Of a stretch of 64,000 bases of DNA, positions 46,523 through 61,363 are shown one piece after another (position 1 is the first letter of the stretch; every line of letters starts with the position of its first letter). The translations under genes were made by a program, and so were the position numbers. The notes beneath the pieces were generated by a model. That model ran no database searches. It had not been told where the DNA came from and saw nothing but the letters and a program-made list of their open reading frames with translations. The stretch comes from Diploscapter coronatus (lineage: Eukaryota; Nematoda; Chromadorea; Rhabditida; Rhabditidae). The stretch covers positions 79,135,201-79,199,200 of the forward strand of contig OZ038422.1 in NCBI GenBank assembly GCA_964036155.1, read 5' to 3'.

Positions 46523-48477
46523 GAAACTTCAAAAATTAGTATTTTTGTCGGAAAGAAAGTCTTCTTTAATAGATGTTTTTTGTAAATGTTAGATTTTTTC
46601 CATAAAAAAAGGGAAGGTAGACTTTCACAAAATAAAACGGCAACTTTTATAGATAAAAACTCGAAAATCGACCGCTTTAACTCTGCTCCATAGCTAAATG
46701 CTAATATCCTCAATCATCATTCAAGTAAAAATATGGACTTTCTGGTAAAATTCAAAAATTAGACAGATTTGCAGAGTGGTCGATTTGCGATCTTTATCGA
46801 TGCAAGGTGGCCGAACAGAATCCAAAACAAATCGATACTTGTTTGCCTTTTTCGATTGGCATCGGAATGAGAAGAATTTCCGCATCGTGTAAACGAACAT
46901 ACTGGGCTAGAAAAAGTCGATGATTTTAAAAATGAGGCCGAAGTCGAGATTAGAGTCGTGAATAAAAATTGCCTGTAACCATGGAAAGATGGAAAGCAAT
47001 ATAGTTTTGTGTAAAGATGGTGATTTTCAAAAAAAAATATAGAAACAGTGTGCCGTTTTAAGATGGCAGTAAGAAAAAGAGTAAAAGGGAGAAAAAGATC
47101 AATGCGTTTTATTGCACCGATATTTTGAAGACTGAGAAATGCTATGGGAAAAATAAGAGCAGGAGGAACGTTTTGAAAAATGGGAAAAATCGTGCAAACC
47201 ATTTTCCGGGAGAAAATAATAGAAATGACAGAATTGAGCAGGCAATCAACAGATGTGCCAATTCTTGGAGAATCAAAATAATATTCTTGGGCACCTTGAC
47301 GTTCCCCCACCATGGCGAATTTTAACAGACAGTTAGAAATAATATGCAAAATATTTTAGTCCCCGAGAAAATAGTATCGGGGAGAGAAAAAGGGAAGAGG
47401 AACAAAAGGATGCAGTGGTGAAGAACAAGGAAGACGCATTTTGACGAGGCTCACCGGAAATTCTTGACGGAGAGTAAATTCGTAGAGATATGTTGAAGCA
47501 GGCCGACCTGTGGAAATGCAAAATGAGAAATGGTGAGATGGCAAAAACTGAATGAAAGAGAAATTGAGAAATTTGAAAAGACGCCAAATGTTTTGGCTAT
47601 TTTGAATAAACACAAGAAAATTGCAGATTTCTAGATAGAGGGGGCAGCAAATAAAAAAACCTTGATAATAAAACACATAGAGGTCGAGTTGAAACTTATC
47701 AAAATCATCGTTTTTTCATTTTCTATTTGAGAAACAATAATGTATAAAAGTTTAGTGTGCGAAAAATGAGATTCAAGTCTGAGGCTTATCAAAAGCGCTT
47801 TCGAAAATATTTGATTTTGAAAAAAAAAAATCAACAAAAGTAGAATTGCGTCTGCATTAATAATCCCGACTTATGTCAAGATTGAGCCCTATTCAACAGG
47901 GAAATTCCTATTTCATAAATGTTTTCCATAGGGTTAGAAATCTCACCTATAAAAACACGACAAAGATCACGACTAGAATACACAAATGGTCTAAACCACT
48001 AACTACCACAGAAAATTGATTTGAACCAACGCTTGAAACATTTATTTGATAAAAAATCATCTTATCATCCTCTACGAAAGCAATAATCTTTCAAAAGAAT
48101 TTGGATAAAAATTCAGAAGAATGCGAAATTAAATTAACTCATTCAAAAATTCAAGTTTTGACTAGCAAAACTGCCTCTAAAAGTCATGAAAAATCAAAGG
48201 AAACAAACAATAAAATAGCATTTTCTAGTAACTAAAATATTTTAATTTATGCCTACTTGCACTACTCTTTCAGATACTGTAACAATCTTAATCTTTGTTT
48301 CAAAGTTTGAGAATTTTAAGGAAAAAAATCATTCGAACTTTAAAACACCTCATTCGTAAGAAACTATCCATAAAGTTAAGAACGAAACTTATCAAAAAGG
48401 TGCTTTCTAGAAATACTTTACGAGAAGGGAAAGTTGGTTCCAGGAGAACAGTGGACCAGCCAACTGGATGTGTCGAT
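46523..48477 (-). other. Intergenic region, enolase 3' side and promoter of the large gene
   Basis: Contains a purine-rich plus strand (pyrimidine-rich on the transcribed orientation) at about 47030-47600. A 196-codon minus-strand frame at 46759-47349 is discussed under rejected items. No RNA gene seen. Confidence 0.55.
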
Positions 48478-51700
<3,223 letters not shown>

Positions 51701-51703
51701 TCT
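51701..51703 (-). promoter_or_regulatory. Splice or trans-splice acceptor before the enolase start
   Basis: On the minus strand GTTCCTCAG-A-ATG. It may receive a spliced leader or the putative untranslated exon near 52390-52445. Confidence 0.5.
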
Positions 51704-53320
51704 GAGGAACGGTTGACGGCTGAAATCAAATAAATCAATTACAAGATAATTGGGCAATCGAGCGATAGGAGTTAATTGGGAATCAAGGGCGAGACGAAAA
51801 TAGAGATCGAAATCGGTTTTCAAATTGCCCGTCTCTTCTACGAGTTTTTGAAAATTTTAGAAAAATCGGCCGATACTTCGAGAAGCGTGAACCACACGTG
51901 AATGAAGAGTCCTGATAATTTGATAAGATCGCGACTCTCGAAAACAACATAAAATTGAATGGGTTCCAGAATTTTTCGAAGAAAAAAATCAATAATTCTG
52001 AAAGAACGTGAAAATCGACCGCTCGAAACGCGGTCAAAAAGAACTACTGCTGATGCAATTTTGGACTGGCTCAAAGAGGGAAAAATAGAGTAGGGGAAGA
52101 GAGAAAAAGAAGCAGAGTAATTGACACTGAGCAAAACAGAAGAGAGAGAAAGTGGGTGCGAAAAACAACGAAGAAAAAGAGAAAATAGATTTTTCAAAGA
52201 TTTTCAAATCCACACTGAAAAGTTTTGATTTTGAAGAAAAAACTGAAAATTGCCGATTTTGCCCTTGAAATTGGAAATTGAGCTGGAGAAAAAATCAACG
52301 AAGAAAGAACAAAGACGAAATAATAGAAAATGAAAAAGTAGAAAATGAGAAAATTGAAAAATTTGAAAGAGGGACCGGCCGTGGTCTTACCTCACCTCTT
52401 TCTCTTCTCTTTTCTTCTCGGCCGTTCACATTCCTGCCCATCGATCAGCAATAAGAGGGGGGCAATAAGCAGAGAGATAGGTTTAGAGGCAGAAACTAGA
52501 GAGGAAAAGTAAAAAATGATAAGAGATTTGGAGAAAAGGAAGATTTGCAGAAATTATGGATTCAGGGGACTCCATAAAATTGAAATCAACTTCTAGAACC
52601 ATTCGAAGAGTTTTAAACCAGTCGAAAAAATGACTATATACAGCAAGAAAGTGGAAGTCGTAAACACTTTTAAACTACGCTGAAACGTGTCAAAAACGTG
52701 AGAATTGATATCGATATCATCAATTGGACGAAAACAATTATTCTTTTGGGGAAATGATAAAAAATCAATGGGACTGAGGTTTTTGCCGAGAGAAAATGAG
52801 AATAAGAAAGGCGAATGCCCAAGGGGAAGTAGAGAGGAAAATCAAGAGATGTGCCAGAGGCGAAAATCGAATGCTGCTTGCAAATGCCCACACGGCTGTT
52901 TTGAAGCCGAATAGCCTCGAGGAAAACATCGGACAAGTGGTGCTTTTTGCCTTTCTTCTCGTTCAGAAATAAGGTCCATCAAAATGTCGTATTTTGATCT
53001 TTTTTTGCAATTTCACAAGAGACTGACCCGGAAAATCAAAGTAAATATAAAAATTACAAGATGCTTATTCAAGAGCCTTTGGGGCGACTTTTAATTTGTC
53101 GGAAGATTTTTTCTGAAAATGAATTTATTCCAAACTCAACTTTACAATGAAAAACAACGTTTGAAATAACGCGATAACAATCAAAGACTATCCTATTTAA
53201 ATCTAGAACTTTCTGGAACAAAAAAGAGATCTGCTAGAGGAAATTCATCAATTTCCATAAGAAAATCCCCTTTCAAAAGATATGAATTTTCTCCAAAAAT
53301 AAAACTTCAAAAATGGCTTT
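51704..53320 (-). promoter_or_regulatory. Enolase upstream region with polypurine tract
   Basis: From about 52070 to 52570 the plus strand is a long GA-rich tract, so the enolase strand is CT-rich, as in many highly expressed nematode promoters. At 52388-52394 the minus strand reads AGAGGTGAGGTAAGAC, a possible donor for an untranslated first exon around 52395-52445. The mL50 3'UTR lies at the right end. A TTTATT at 53124-53129 (AATAAA on the minus strand) is a candidate poly(A) signal for it. Confidence 0.5.
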
Positions 53321-55612
53321 CTATTTTTTATTCGCCTTCTTCTGATCTTTGAACGGACTGTCCCTCAGATCTACCGTATACCCGGTGTTCGTCACGTTGT
53401 TGCCGATGAAGCCCTTCTGAGCCAGGGAATATCGCTTGCTACCGATACTGAAATGAAACATAAGTTTCTTTCTCGAAAATGAATTTGTAAGTTTCATAAA
53501 TTGCACAAACTCCATCTGTAGGATTCTCCCTAACATGACAGTGATCTCTTACAAAAATGAACATTTTCGAAATTTTATGAAGATAAATGGATGTTTTAGA
53601 AATCTAATAAATCCACATGTTATTTCTGGTCATAATGAGCTTGCTTCCAGCGTAGAAATTCAATGAAAAATTCAAATAAATCTACCTGTCCATTTTCTTG
53701 GTGATTTCCGGATCCCAAGGCATTCCCTTGTCGACAGGCGTGTAATCGAAGTTCTAAAGTTTCAGTTTCATTTTTTAATAAAAATTTCAAATCCCGACCT
53801 CTTCTTCATACTCGTACCACTCCTCTTTCGGCCGGAATTCTCGATAGAGTCGTTTGTTGCGGAGGGTGACTACTTGTCCGCCTTGGCCTGGGAATGCGGT
53901 TACTCCTGAAAATTCGCTGCTTTCAGAAATACGAAACTTTTGCGTTATGATTTTTTCAGGTCTGGATAGATTTGTAATATAATTTAGCGGTGATCTCGAT
54001 TAGTCGTTCTACAAATTGCGCCGATTTTATTTAACTTTAAAAAGTAGGCAAAGAAAACCCAAACCTCCATGCCAAAGGTGGGTGTCCTCGGGGTGAAACC
54101 GTACAGCGTCCTCCAAAATGCTGATGTTCTTGGGCAGATTTTTCGCACGAGCCATTCTAAATGGGCATAGTTTACAGTAGATTTCAAAGAAAACAATTAA
54201 TCGTATTCAAATTTCCAAATATTGTTCGTCAGGGTTTTTTTAGAAATTTATCTCAAGGAAAAGTATCTTACTTCTGGAAATGAGTGATATTGTGGATGGG
54301 CTGCTGGTAGAATTCGATGACGTCTCCAATGGTGTCAAAGTGCACGAGATGGGAATTCTTCGGCCAGTGCGACACTTCTTCCGCTACTCGCGAAATCAGC
54401 TAAAATTGAAAATGCAAGATTTTTTCTGGTACAAGAAAAAGGCCGATTCCAAATGTCGGGTAAAATTAGAAAATAAATAAAGATTTAATTAAACATATTC
54501 GGAGAATTTGAAGGGTGAGAATGTTTTTGAAGAATTGAAAACTAAATTTCTGTAGGAAATAATCTATCTGTTTAAAACCTACCTCGAATTTTAGTTCATT
54601 GTCGCGTTCGAACTCGAATTTCCGGACACTGTCCGAGTCGAATTTCTTGCCGCTTTCCTGATATTTGATTATTTTCTCAGAAAGAAAGTAATTTTAACCT
54701 GTAGCAGTTCCTTCGCAATTCCCTCGATCGTGTTCGCAATGTCCTTCGGCGGGTTGTAGTTGTACATGTAGGGCAGAAATCTGGAAATTGATGAATACGT
54801 GAGTTCGATAGATTTCACAGAAGGATTATTTGGAGTTGACTTATTTCAATGCAATTTTAGCTGTTCTCTTCGATAATTTTCAAGAAAAAGAATTGCATAA
54901 TTTCCCAAGAAAGATCCTAACAGTTTCATTTCTGGACTCTTGTAGGTTTCAGAAAAAATAATAATCATTGTGAAATTTTAATGAGACAATAAATTTGTTT
55001 GAATTTAAAAAAGACCCTCTGGCCCTGATTTGGTCCTTGTCGAACTGATCGCTCAAGAACTGTTCGGATTCTTCGACGAATGACGAGACCGAAGTGCCCT
55101 GAAAGTTATTGTTTATTTCCCTTCATCGAAAAATGGAAAATACCTTTCCAGCTCTGCCTTTTTTAGAATCATCTGTCAACGAGGGTGTATACGATTTGAG
55201 CTTCTCCTGAAGATATAAACTTTCTTTCGATTCTCATAGATTTGAAATAAGTTTCAAAATAGGTAAATCAAATATGTAGAATTTGAAGGTCTCAATATCA
55301 GCGGAGGCAACCGTTTCTACAGAATAAATTGTTTAAAAATATTTTTAAAAAATAAATCTTCCTTTTTCATAAGTTTCACAAAATCAAGAAAAGGATATAC
55401 TTTGGAGCTGTAATAATTAGTCTTTTGGTTTTGGAAAATATAAAGATTGTACGATCCGGTTAGTATTCAGCAACTTTACAGAAAAAAAATATTTAAATTC
55501 CCACCCTCTGTGCTTCGGAAAGTTCCTTTCTGACCGCGGTCGTCTTGGATCCGCCTCCGAACATTGATGTCAGCCAGTTCTTCCGAACTAGCCAAACCAA
55601 ACTGTTCCGCAT
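53321..55612 (-). CDS. mrpl-50: Mitochondrial large ribosomal subunit protein mL50
   Basis: Structural protein of the mitochondrial 39S subunit. Ten exons: 55612-55505, 55206-55144, 55098-55016, 54780-54699, 54657-54583, 54399-54272, 54156-54065, 53905-53799, 53753-53686, 53447-53321, giving 310 residues. The N-terminus (MRNSLVWLVRKNWL) is basic and hydrophobic without acidic residues, as in a mitochondrial presequence. The family core is the acyl-carrier-like helix bundle at about 130-180, seen as KFELISRVAEEV and VHFDTIGDVIEFYQQPI. Vertebrate mL50 is only about 158 residues. The extra 130 residues after the core (Trp- and Tyr-rich, ending in KKANKK) look like a nematode-type extension. The ATG lies four bases after TTTTCCAG. 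Confidence 0.82.
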
Positions 55613-56631
55613 TTTCCTGGAAAATAATAAAAATGGTTAAAAATTTCAGAAAAAAAAATGAAAAAGAAATAACGAATAAGAACGAGAAACTAGCCAGAGC
55701 ACAAGCTTGAAGAGCGCGTAAATCACGAGTAAGATGTGAGGAAGAAATGAATGAGAGAAAGAGGAGAATTACAGTAATCTAAAAATTTTGATGTCAGATT
55801 CAGAATGGTTTTCACAGAAAATAACTTTTTCACCATTATCCGACACCTGTAAGAATGCACGAAATTTAAATGCATTCATTGAAGAATTTGAAAACTGAAT
55901 TTCAAACCAAAATGTTTGCAAATTTATTATCAACTTTCATCTCTCGTCATCTTCCCTCTGGAGAAAATGTGAGTCAAACGATACACAAAACTCGGAAATC
56001 TCGTGAAAGTCTCGAAAATGATGATCTTGCTCAAAAGAGAGCTTCAAACTAGACTCAACATGGTTGTCTGATCGAATGTGTAGATGTTAGAAGTGTGGCA
56101 AATTCAGCACTGTACAAAGGTTCTCGAAGTTGGTTTGTTTACCTCGCTTCAATTTCTTATAGAAGTGCATGAAATTGAGGTTGAAAAAGAAGTATTAACA
56201 ACTACTTTCATTTGCAAATAGTACCTTCATGATTCCCATAATCAATTATCAATTGGAAAAGAAACCTTTTGAAAGCATCTTGGTGTTCGCGCCATCTGAC
56301 TGGCCGCGATAGAAAATGAAAGAAGCACTCAATTTTTCGAATTCTCGTCTTGGAAAGTCGTCGTGAAATAGTTCATTTCACTTTTTAATTTCTATATGAT
56401 TTCTAAATTTCAAGAACAAACTTACAAGTTGATGATTCATTTATGAGCAGTCTGTCTAACATTTCCCCACTTTGTTATTTTTTAGCGTTCATATAAGTAA
56501 ACCATTTTCTTATTTTCGCTCACTTCTTCCTCTTCACAAAGCCCCGTGATTCAGCTGCAAATGGAAGATTTACTGATTTTATGCATTCCTCAAACAAATT
56601 AAATTTTACTTTTCTAATTAAGCTTTTTCAG
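55613..56631. other. Divergent promoter region between mL50 and the PDZ-like gene
   Basis: No exon is confidently recognised. The missing 5' exon of the PDZ-like gene should lie here, but I found no ATG followed by a GT donor in the required phase. The dispersed motif is absent, although TAAGTTTCA variants occur just left of it. Confidence 0.5.
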
Positions 56632-57077
56632 GAGCAAAGGTCTGGTCGTCGCTGTACCGAAATGCACCTACACGATCATCGAGACGAGTTTCACCTGCGT
56701 TCCAGTGAGTAACAATTTTCTAGAATATGAAACACTTCGTTCTCATTCCTTCTGAAAATTGAATATTACACCCCAAAATATGTATTCTAATTTGACAAAT
56801 TAGCAGTAACTCTTGATAATTTCAGCCAAAACAAAAGAGCGCGCAGCCATGCATCGTTCTGGAGATGCACGACGGCAATCCGATGGTCACTGAGTTGGGC
56901 GAATGCTGTCTGCTAAGGTAGAATGAAAATAAAGATGAAGATAAATGAAGTTCGCCTTCAAATTGCAGCGGAATTATCAACGGCGACAAAATCCTCAAAG
57001 TCAACGGACACAAAGCTGCCGACATCAAGGAAGTCACCGCTAAACTGCTGTCTGGTGAAAAGGCTGGTCTTCATTAA
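56632..57077 (+). CDS. Small PDZ-like protein, 5' end not resolved
   Basis: Exons 56632-56704, 56826-56917 and 56969-57077 join in frame to about 91 residues ending at TAA. The pattern resembles a PDZ domain of the short nematode type: a first strand KGLVVAVPK, then CIVLEMHDGNPMVTE, and the carboxylate-side GDKILKVNGHKAADIKEV. The first visible exon begins after TTTTTCAG in phase 2, so an upstream coding exon is required. I cannot find it, so this may be a gene with a distant first exon or a damaged copy. Resemblance to sperm-expressed nematode PDZ proteins is an inference. Confidence 0.6.
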
Positions 57078-57767
57078 CATCATCTTTTCAGTTTTAGTTA
57101 GATTTCTTCCAAAAGTCACAACATGCATTGTGTGCGAAAATACGCACCTTTTTACTCTATTTTGGTAATTTCGAATGATATTTTGTCTTCGACTATTTTT
57201 GAGGGATCCTAACCGCGAGTTTGTGTAATTTCCTGGAAACTCGACGGCTTTTCTTGGGCAGATTTGCCTGCATTCCTTCTATGTTTTGACTGCAGACTTT
57301 TATCGTGTGATCGGGTTCTTTTTCCTATCTTTTCCCCGCATCACATCTTCACTTCTCTCTTCGGATCGGGCAGAGCACGGCTGCTCGTTTATTGTCTGTC
57401 CTTCGATTGAATAATGGAATAAAACGGGGGGCGAGCGTTATCCAACAAAGTACTAAAACTTTAGAAAATAAGTAATTACAAGGCATTTTACATTCATCGA
57501 TGTTCATAATTATGGCAAACATATAAAATATCCATTTCATATCATTTTATACACGATATTTTTTATTGAAGAGAAGAGGGTAACTCGGGAATTATGAAGA
57601 TATCACCAAAAACTTCTATTTTTGGATACATCCGAGTGACCAAGGAAATCGTCGATGTCGATGACTGGTATCATTAAAATTTTTAGTTTATGATAACGTT
57701 GTTGCTGTACTCTTCAATAATAGAGTATCAATTTAACTTTCTCCACTCAGCACCATACTGATTGCTC
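57078..57767. other. Region left of the terminal palindrome
   Basis: AT-rich with no gene seen. A 15-bp sequence GCGTTATCCAACAAA at 57435-57449 is repeated inverted at 57847-57861 inside the palindrome arm, so a repeat may already begin here. Confidence 0.5.
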
Positions 57768-57937
57768 TGGTTATTCATATGCTGCTTAATGCAAAGTCAA
57801 TTTCGACTTTTCCATTCAATACTGTTTTAATTATGTCTTTTTCATTTTTGTTGGATAACGCTACGCATCCCACTCTTAAGAAAATGGTAAATCCCGTTGT
57901 TACTTGTCGCGATTTTCTGCTTAACTAGTTGTCATTA

Positions 57938-58257
57938 GTTGTTAAAACTTCGTGCCATTCGTTTTTAAAGCGTGTCATTCAATTAAGAAAAAAATATATA
58001 TAGATTAGGCTTATAGAAAAAGACGTCACTTTTTCTAAGAAATAGTATGAGAGAAAGGAAGAGGATAGGCAAAAGTGGTCTTCTTCTATGAGCCATAAAT
58101 TGTTGTTGCGAAAGTTTAGATGAAAATAACAGAACGTTTTTCGTTACGATACTTGTGATTTTTTAGCATTCTAAATAGGCTACTTTTGTGAAGGGGGTAC
58201 ATGAAACGGAAGTTTGCCAATAGAAGCCCTTTCATGTACCCACCCAAATCCACATTA
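57938..58257. mobile_element. 320-bp insertion present only in the left palindrome arm
   Basis: Absent from the matching right arm, so it arrived after the duplication or was lost on the right. CATTA flanks it (57933-57937 and at its right end, 58253-58257). Near the right end, GGGTACATGAAA (58195-58206) and TTTCATGTACCC (58230-58241) form a perfect 12-bp hairpin. No terminal inverted repeats and no coding frame. Confidence 0.65.
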
Positions 58258-58382
58258 TATAATACTACTTTGGATTATATAAAGATATTTATTTGTAAAC
58301 TATTTTGTCACACAGAATCACAAAAGACAATTTTTTGTCGATGAGTTATCATTCTCCAAAATTTGCAGGTCGCACACGTTGT

Positions 58383-58686
58383 TTATTTTCCAAAAATCTT
58401 GTGCACCGCGTTTCCAGGTGTCAAGCACATGTTGCCAAAGAAGGCATTATGGCAAGTCAAGCCTTCAGGGCAATCGGAATTGTGGCTGCAACCACGCCGG
58501 CGACGGATATGAGGTACGTCGGCGCTGGCCCCTGTTCCATCAGCTCTCACCATAATGTGGTGGTTCTCTGAATAAATTCGCATTTCTAACAATTAAATAC
58601 ATTATTTTACCTGGCTCCCCATTTGCATACACGAAGGTGAAGACGGAAAGTGCAGCAATAAGAATGAGAGTGGAAAAAGCAGTCAT
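58383..58686 (-). CDS. Secreted four-cysteine peptide precursor, copy 1
   Basis: Two exons, 58686-58611 and 58567-58383, with a 43-bp intron, give 86 residues. It has a clean signal peptide (MTAFSTLILIAALSVFTFVYA), a short pro-region, and RRRR at a likely furin-type site. The mature part of about 36 residues has spacing C-x5-C-x5-C-x8-C (GCSHNSDCPEGLTC visible). It ends in KIFGK, which could be trimmed to an amidated C-terminus. The SDCPxGLxC pattern is common in small disulfide-rich secreted domains, but I cannot place it in a named family. Possible roles are defence peptide, neuropeptide-like signal or other secreted effector; none is shown. It is divergent to copy 2 at 63404. Confidence 0.8.
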
Positions 58687-58914
58687 ATTTCTGACTTCAA
58701 ACGGTTCGTATTGTGTTTCTAGTAAATAAAGAGTGTTGATGAAGGAAAGATAGTATTATTGGCCCGATTGGAAGTGGTCTATTTAACCAGTAACCAGGGG
58801 CACGCCCACCGTCCTACAGTGCTTTGCGCTGAGAAGCAGGACTCTGCCTCCTCTCTCGCTCGCACGAAAGAGAAGGGAAAAAGGAGAGGATTAAAGAAGC
58901 ACCAAAAAAGGGGG
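58687..58914 (-). promoter_or_regulatory. Conserved promoter of peptide copy 1
   Basis: About 225 bp upstream of the start is essentially identical to 63176-63403 upstream of copy 2. It includes a GTTAAATAGACC stretch that may act as a TATA-like element and a GC-richer block around 58800-58860. Confidence 0.5.
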
Positions 58915-59353
58915 CGGGGTCAATTGATCTACTTAGTAATCAGATAAGATTGAAAAATTGCTGACACATGCATATATTTTAGCCATAAGTGTATACTGAG
59001 TTTTAGCCTTTCAATTTAATTTTATACATGAAATTTTAAGAATATTTTTCATCCTATTAGAAAATCTAAAATAACAACGCAACCAATTGGAGAATTCTTC
59101 TGCTCAATATGAGTTAGGTTAGAAACAGTCCTAGGGAGGACTATCATCAGAGACCCTCTGCGATCTACCCTCCCTAGTTTTTTTCGTCTGACGAAAGTGC
59201 TCCCTAGGTCTGTGTTGAAGACAAGTGAAAATTTAGTACCTAGGGATACCATACATGAAATTGAAGGAAATTAATAATGGATGTAAAATATACTAATTTT
59301 TGACTACTTACAGACACTTTTCATGGATTTTCGAGATTTATTTCTGAAACGAG
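58915..59353. other. Unique segment inside the left half
   Basis: No match on the right side was noticed. Around 59100-59250 the repeated word CCTAGG(G/T)A and its complement give small inverted repeats. No gene seen. Confidence 0.45.
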
Positions 59354-59650
59354 TTTCGAAATTCAAGTCGAGAAGTTTTAGATAGATAATTTTTGTTGAA
59401 TCCTGAAGCTTTTACATTCAATGTTCTAGAAATTAGAAAAATCGGTGACGCTCTTCTAATTCTTGGCGCAACTGAACTACCCGGTGTCTTTTTCTAATTT
59501 CCTAGATTTAAAAAAAATCCGGTCTTTTTCTAGGAGCCAAATTTTATATTTTATGCGACTAGAAAAAGATTATAAATTGGACAGCACTTTTGTCCCACCT
59601 TGCAAACACACAGAATATCAGAAAATTGAAACAAAAAGTGAATTTCGAAA
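59354..59650. repeat. Segment C, bounded by 12-bp inverted repeats
   Basis: TTTCGAAATTCA (59354-59365) and TGAATTTCGAAA (59639-59650) flank this 297-bp segment. Part of it (59354-59545) is also found at about 62980-63125, in direct orientation, although the surrounding arms are inverted. The segment therefore appears flipped in one of the copies. Confidence 0.65.
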
Positions 59651-61074
59651 ATGTTATTGTTCTACTTTTTGATTTTTTTCTGCAATTGAGCATAAGTAAA
59701 TAGTCAACCAAATTTCAGCTTTTCAAATTCACAATGTACTGTTCTATGAAAGTCAATCCGCATTCAAAATACCTACAGATCATTTTAACTATACAAACTC
59801 TAATATGAAAAAAAACTAAAGTGTATTTTCATTGAATATTTTTCCCGTGTTTGAACAATAAAAATCCACTACCATAAAAGTATTCTCTAATTAAATCGTG
59901 TTTTAAATATAGATTTTACTGAAAGTACGAGAGTAACTTGTCCACGGTAATCATGAGTAATGTAGTGCTAATTGAAGCGAAATTTTGTTTCTTTTTGTGC
60001 GATTTCGATGTTTTCAAGGACTGCATGGTTAGTCTTTCCATCAGCATTCAAAAGTGGCAACTTATTTGTCAGATGTACGAACATCGTTATCAAACAAACA
60101 AAAATTCGTAATATACGAAAACTGAAATAATTCGATAGCGTTTCCCTCTGATCGGTTGATAAATATCATTTGCAATCGACATTAATAGTGATCCAAAATT
60201 TCCTCGAATTTTTCTCTTTGAACAATCAGAACTGAGTAAGTTGTTGATTTTCACTGTTCACATCTCATAAAAGATGTTTCCGAAATTCCTTTCGGTACGG
60301 ACAAAAGAGAAGAGACGGAAAATGTTGAGCCCGACGTTGATCCATTAGAAAGAATCGGAGTGAATACCTATGCTCAAAATAAATGATTACACCTTATAGA
60401 CCTTTTTATTACAAGTGTCATGACACCTCTACGATATTATAATAACCACTTTGAAATATAAATAAAAATAGTTAAAAATCATCGAATAGGACCTTCCGAA
60501 AACCTAATATATAATTCTGTAGTCATCCTTCTTTCTTAATTTCAATTTTCACTCAAGGTTTTCATACCAGCTATACAAATCGACTATGGAGATGTCAAAA
60601 ATAAAATCTATTTTCAATCTCGATTTCAAAAAATTTTGGAGCTCGTACGAATGCGAATCCGAGGTCGGTCTTGGAACGAAATTTGTTCGCCATGTCCATC
60701 TACGCAACATACTGGAAGGACGAATTTTTACAACGTCATTTACGCGTAAACTCAGAACAGATTGAAAAGTGCGCATTTCCGCAGAAATCGATATTCAAAA
60801 AATTATTATTCTATTGTCTGACAATCTATGGATTAAATGCCGTCCAATAAAAAAGAATCATTTAATTTGGTTCAGGAATAAGAAAGTTATAATTTTTCCC
60901 GAGGTCGGATCTGTCAAAACTTTAAGCTACAGTAATCGATCTTCCAAAAACGGTTATCACCGTGATGATCAATGTGAAAAACTGAACAATATATGTGAGA
61001 ATCAGCCAAATCGACGGACCCCTGTTCCGCACCCCTTCCTTATAACTTTGATTTTTCCTGACATCCACTCTTAA
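59641..61074. repeat. Inner arm B of the terminal inverted duplication (left copy)
   Basis: Reverse complement of 61523-62985. Its inner end (60840-61074) is one terminal repeat of the TTAA-flanked element found at 43020-44019, finishing in CACTCTTAA. Short frames inside are similar but not identical between the arms and contain stops. I regard them as non-coding or remnants. Confidence 0.85.
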
Positions 61075-61147
61075 GAATTTGGTTTTTACTGATATTCACT
61101 CTTAAATTCATCTGCAGTAGTTTCATCAAGATTACGTTTCAGTTTAT

Positions 61148-61363
61148 AATTATTGAGACGGTGACGTTTCCGAACTCTGCCATTTCCGAACTGGACGTTT
61201 CAGAACTCCTCATTTCAGAGCTTCTAACTTTAAAAATGAGTACCTGACAAATGGAAACTTCACAACTCGCTCAAAATATCAAATCCCGTTCTGAAATAAC
61301 CTATTCTGAAAATGAGCAGTTCTGAAACGTCCAGTTCGGAAACGTCGCCGTCCCTAATTATTT
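61148..61363. mobile_element. Small inverted-repeat element at the palindrome centre
   Basis: The ends AATTATTGAGACGGTGACG and CGTCGCCGTCCCTAATTATT are inverted copies extending about 55 bp each side. The inside carries tandem variants of TTTCCGAACT and TTTCAGAACT. This is MITE-like, with no coding frame. Confidence 0.65.

Larger units (their letters stand above)
57768..58914. repeat. Outer arm A of the terminal inverted duplication (left copy)
   Basis: Reverse complement of 63172-64000, nearly identical apart from a 320-bp insertion at 57938-58257 and the differences in the peptide gene. Left base 57768 pairs with the last base of the window, so the duplication probably continues beyond 64000. 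Confidence 0.88.

Noticed and set aside
46759..47349. 196-codon open frame on the minus strand
   Set aside because: It is the longest uninterrupted frame in a non-coding region, but its composition is Phe/Ser/Ile-rich as expected from AT-rich DNA. It has no domain and no splice partners, and it lies in a presumed promoter region.
59049..59252. Minus-strand 67-codon frame with short CCTAGGGA palindromes
   Set aside because: Probably fortuitous; no signal peptide, domain or duplicate on the other side of the palindrome.
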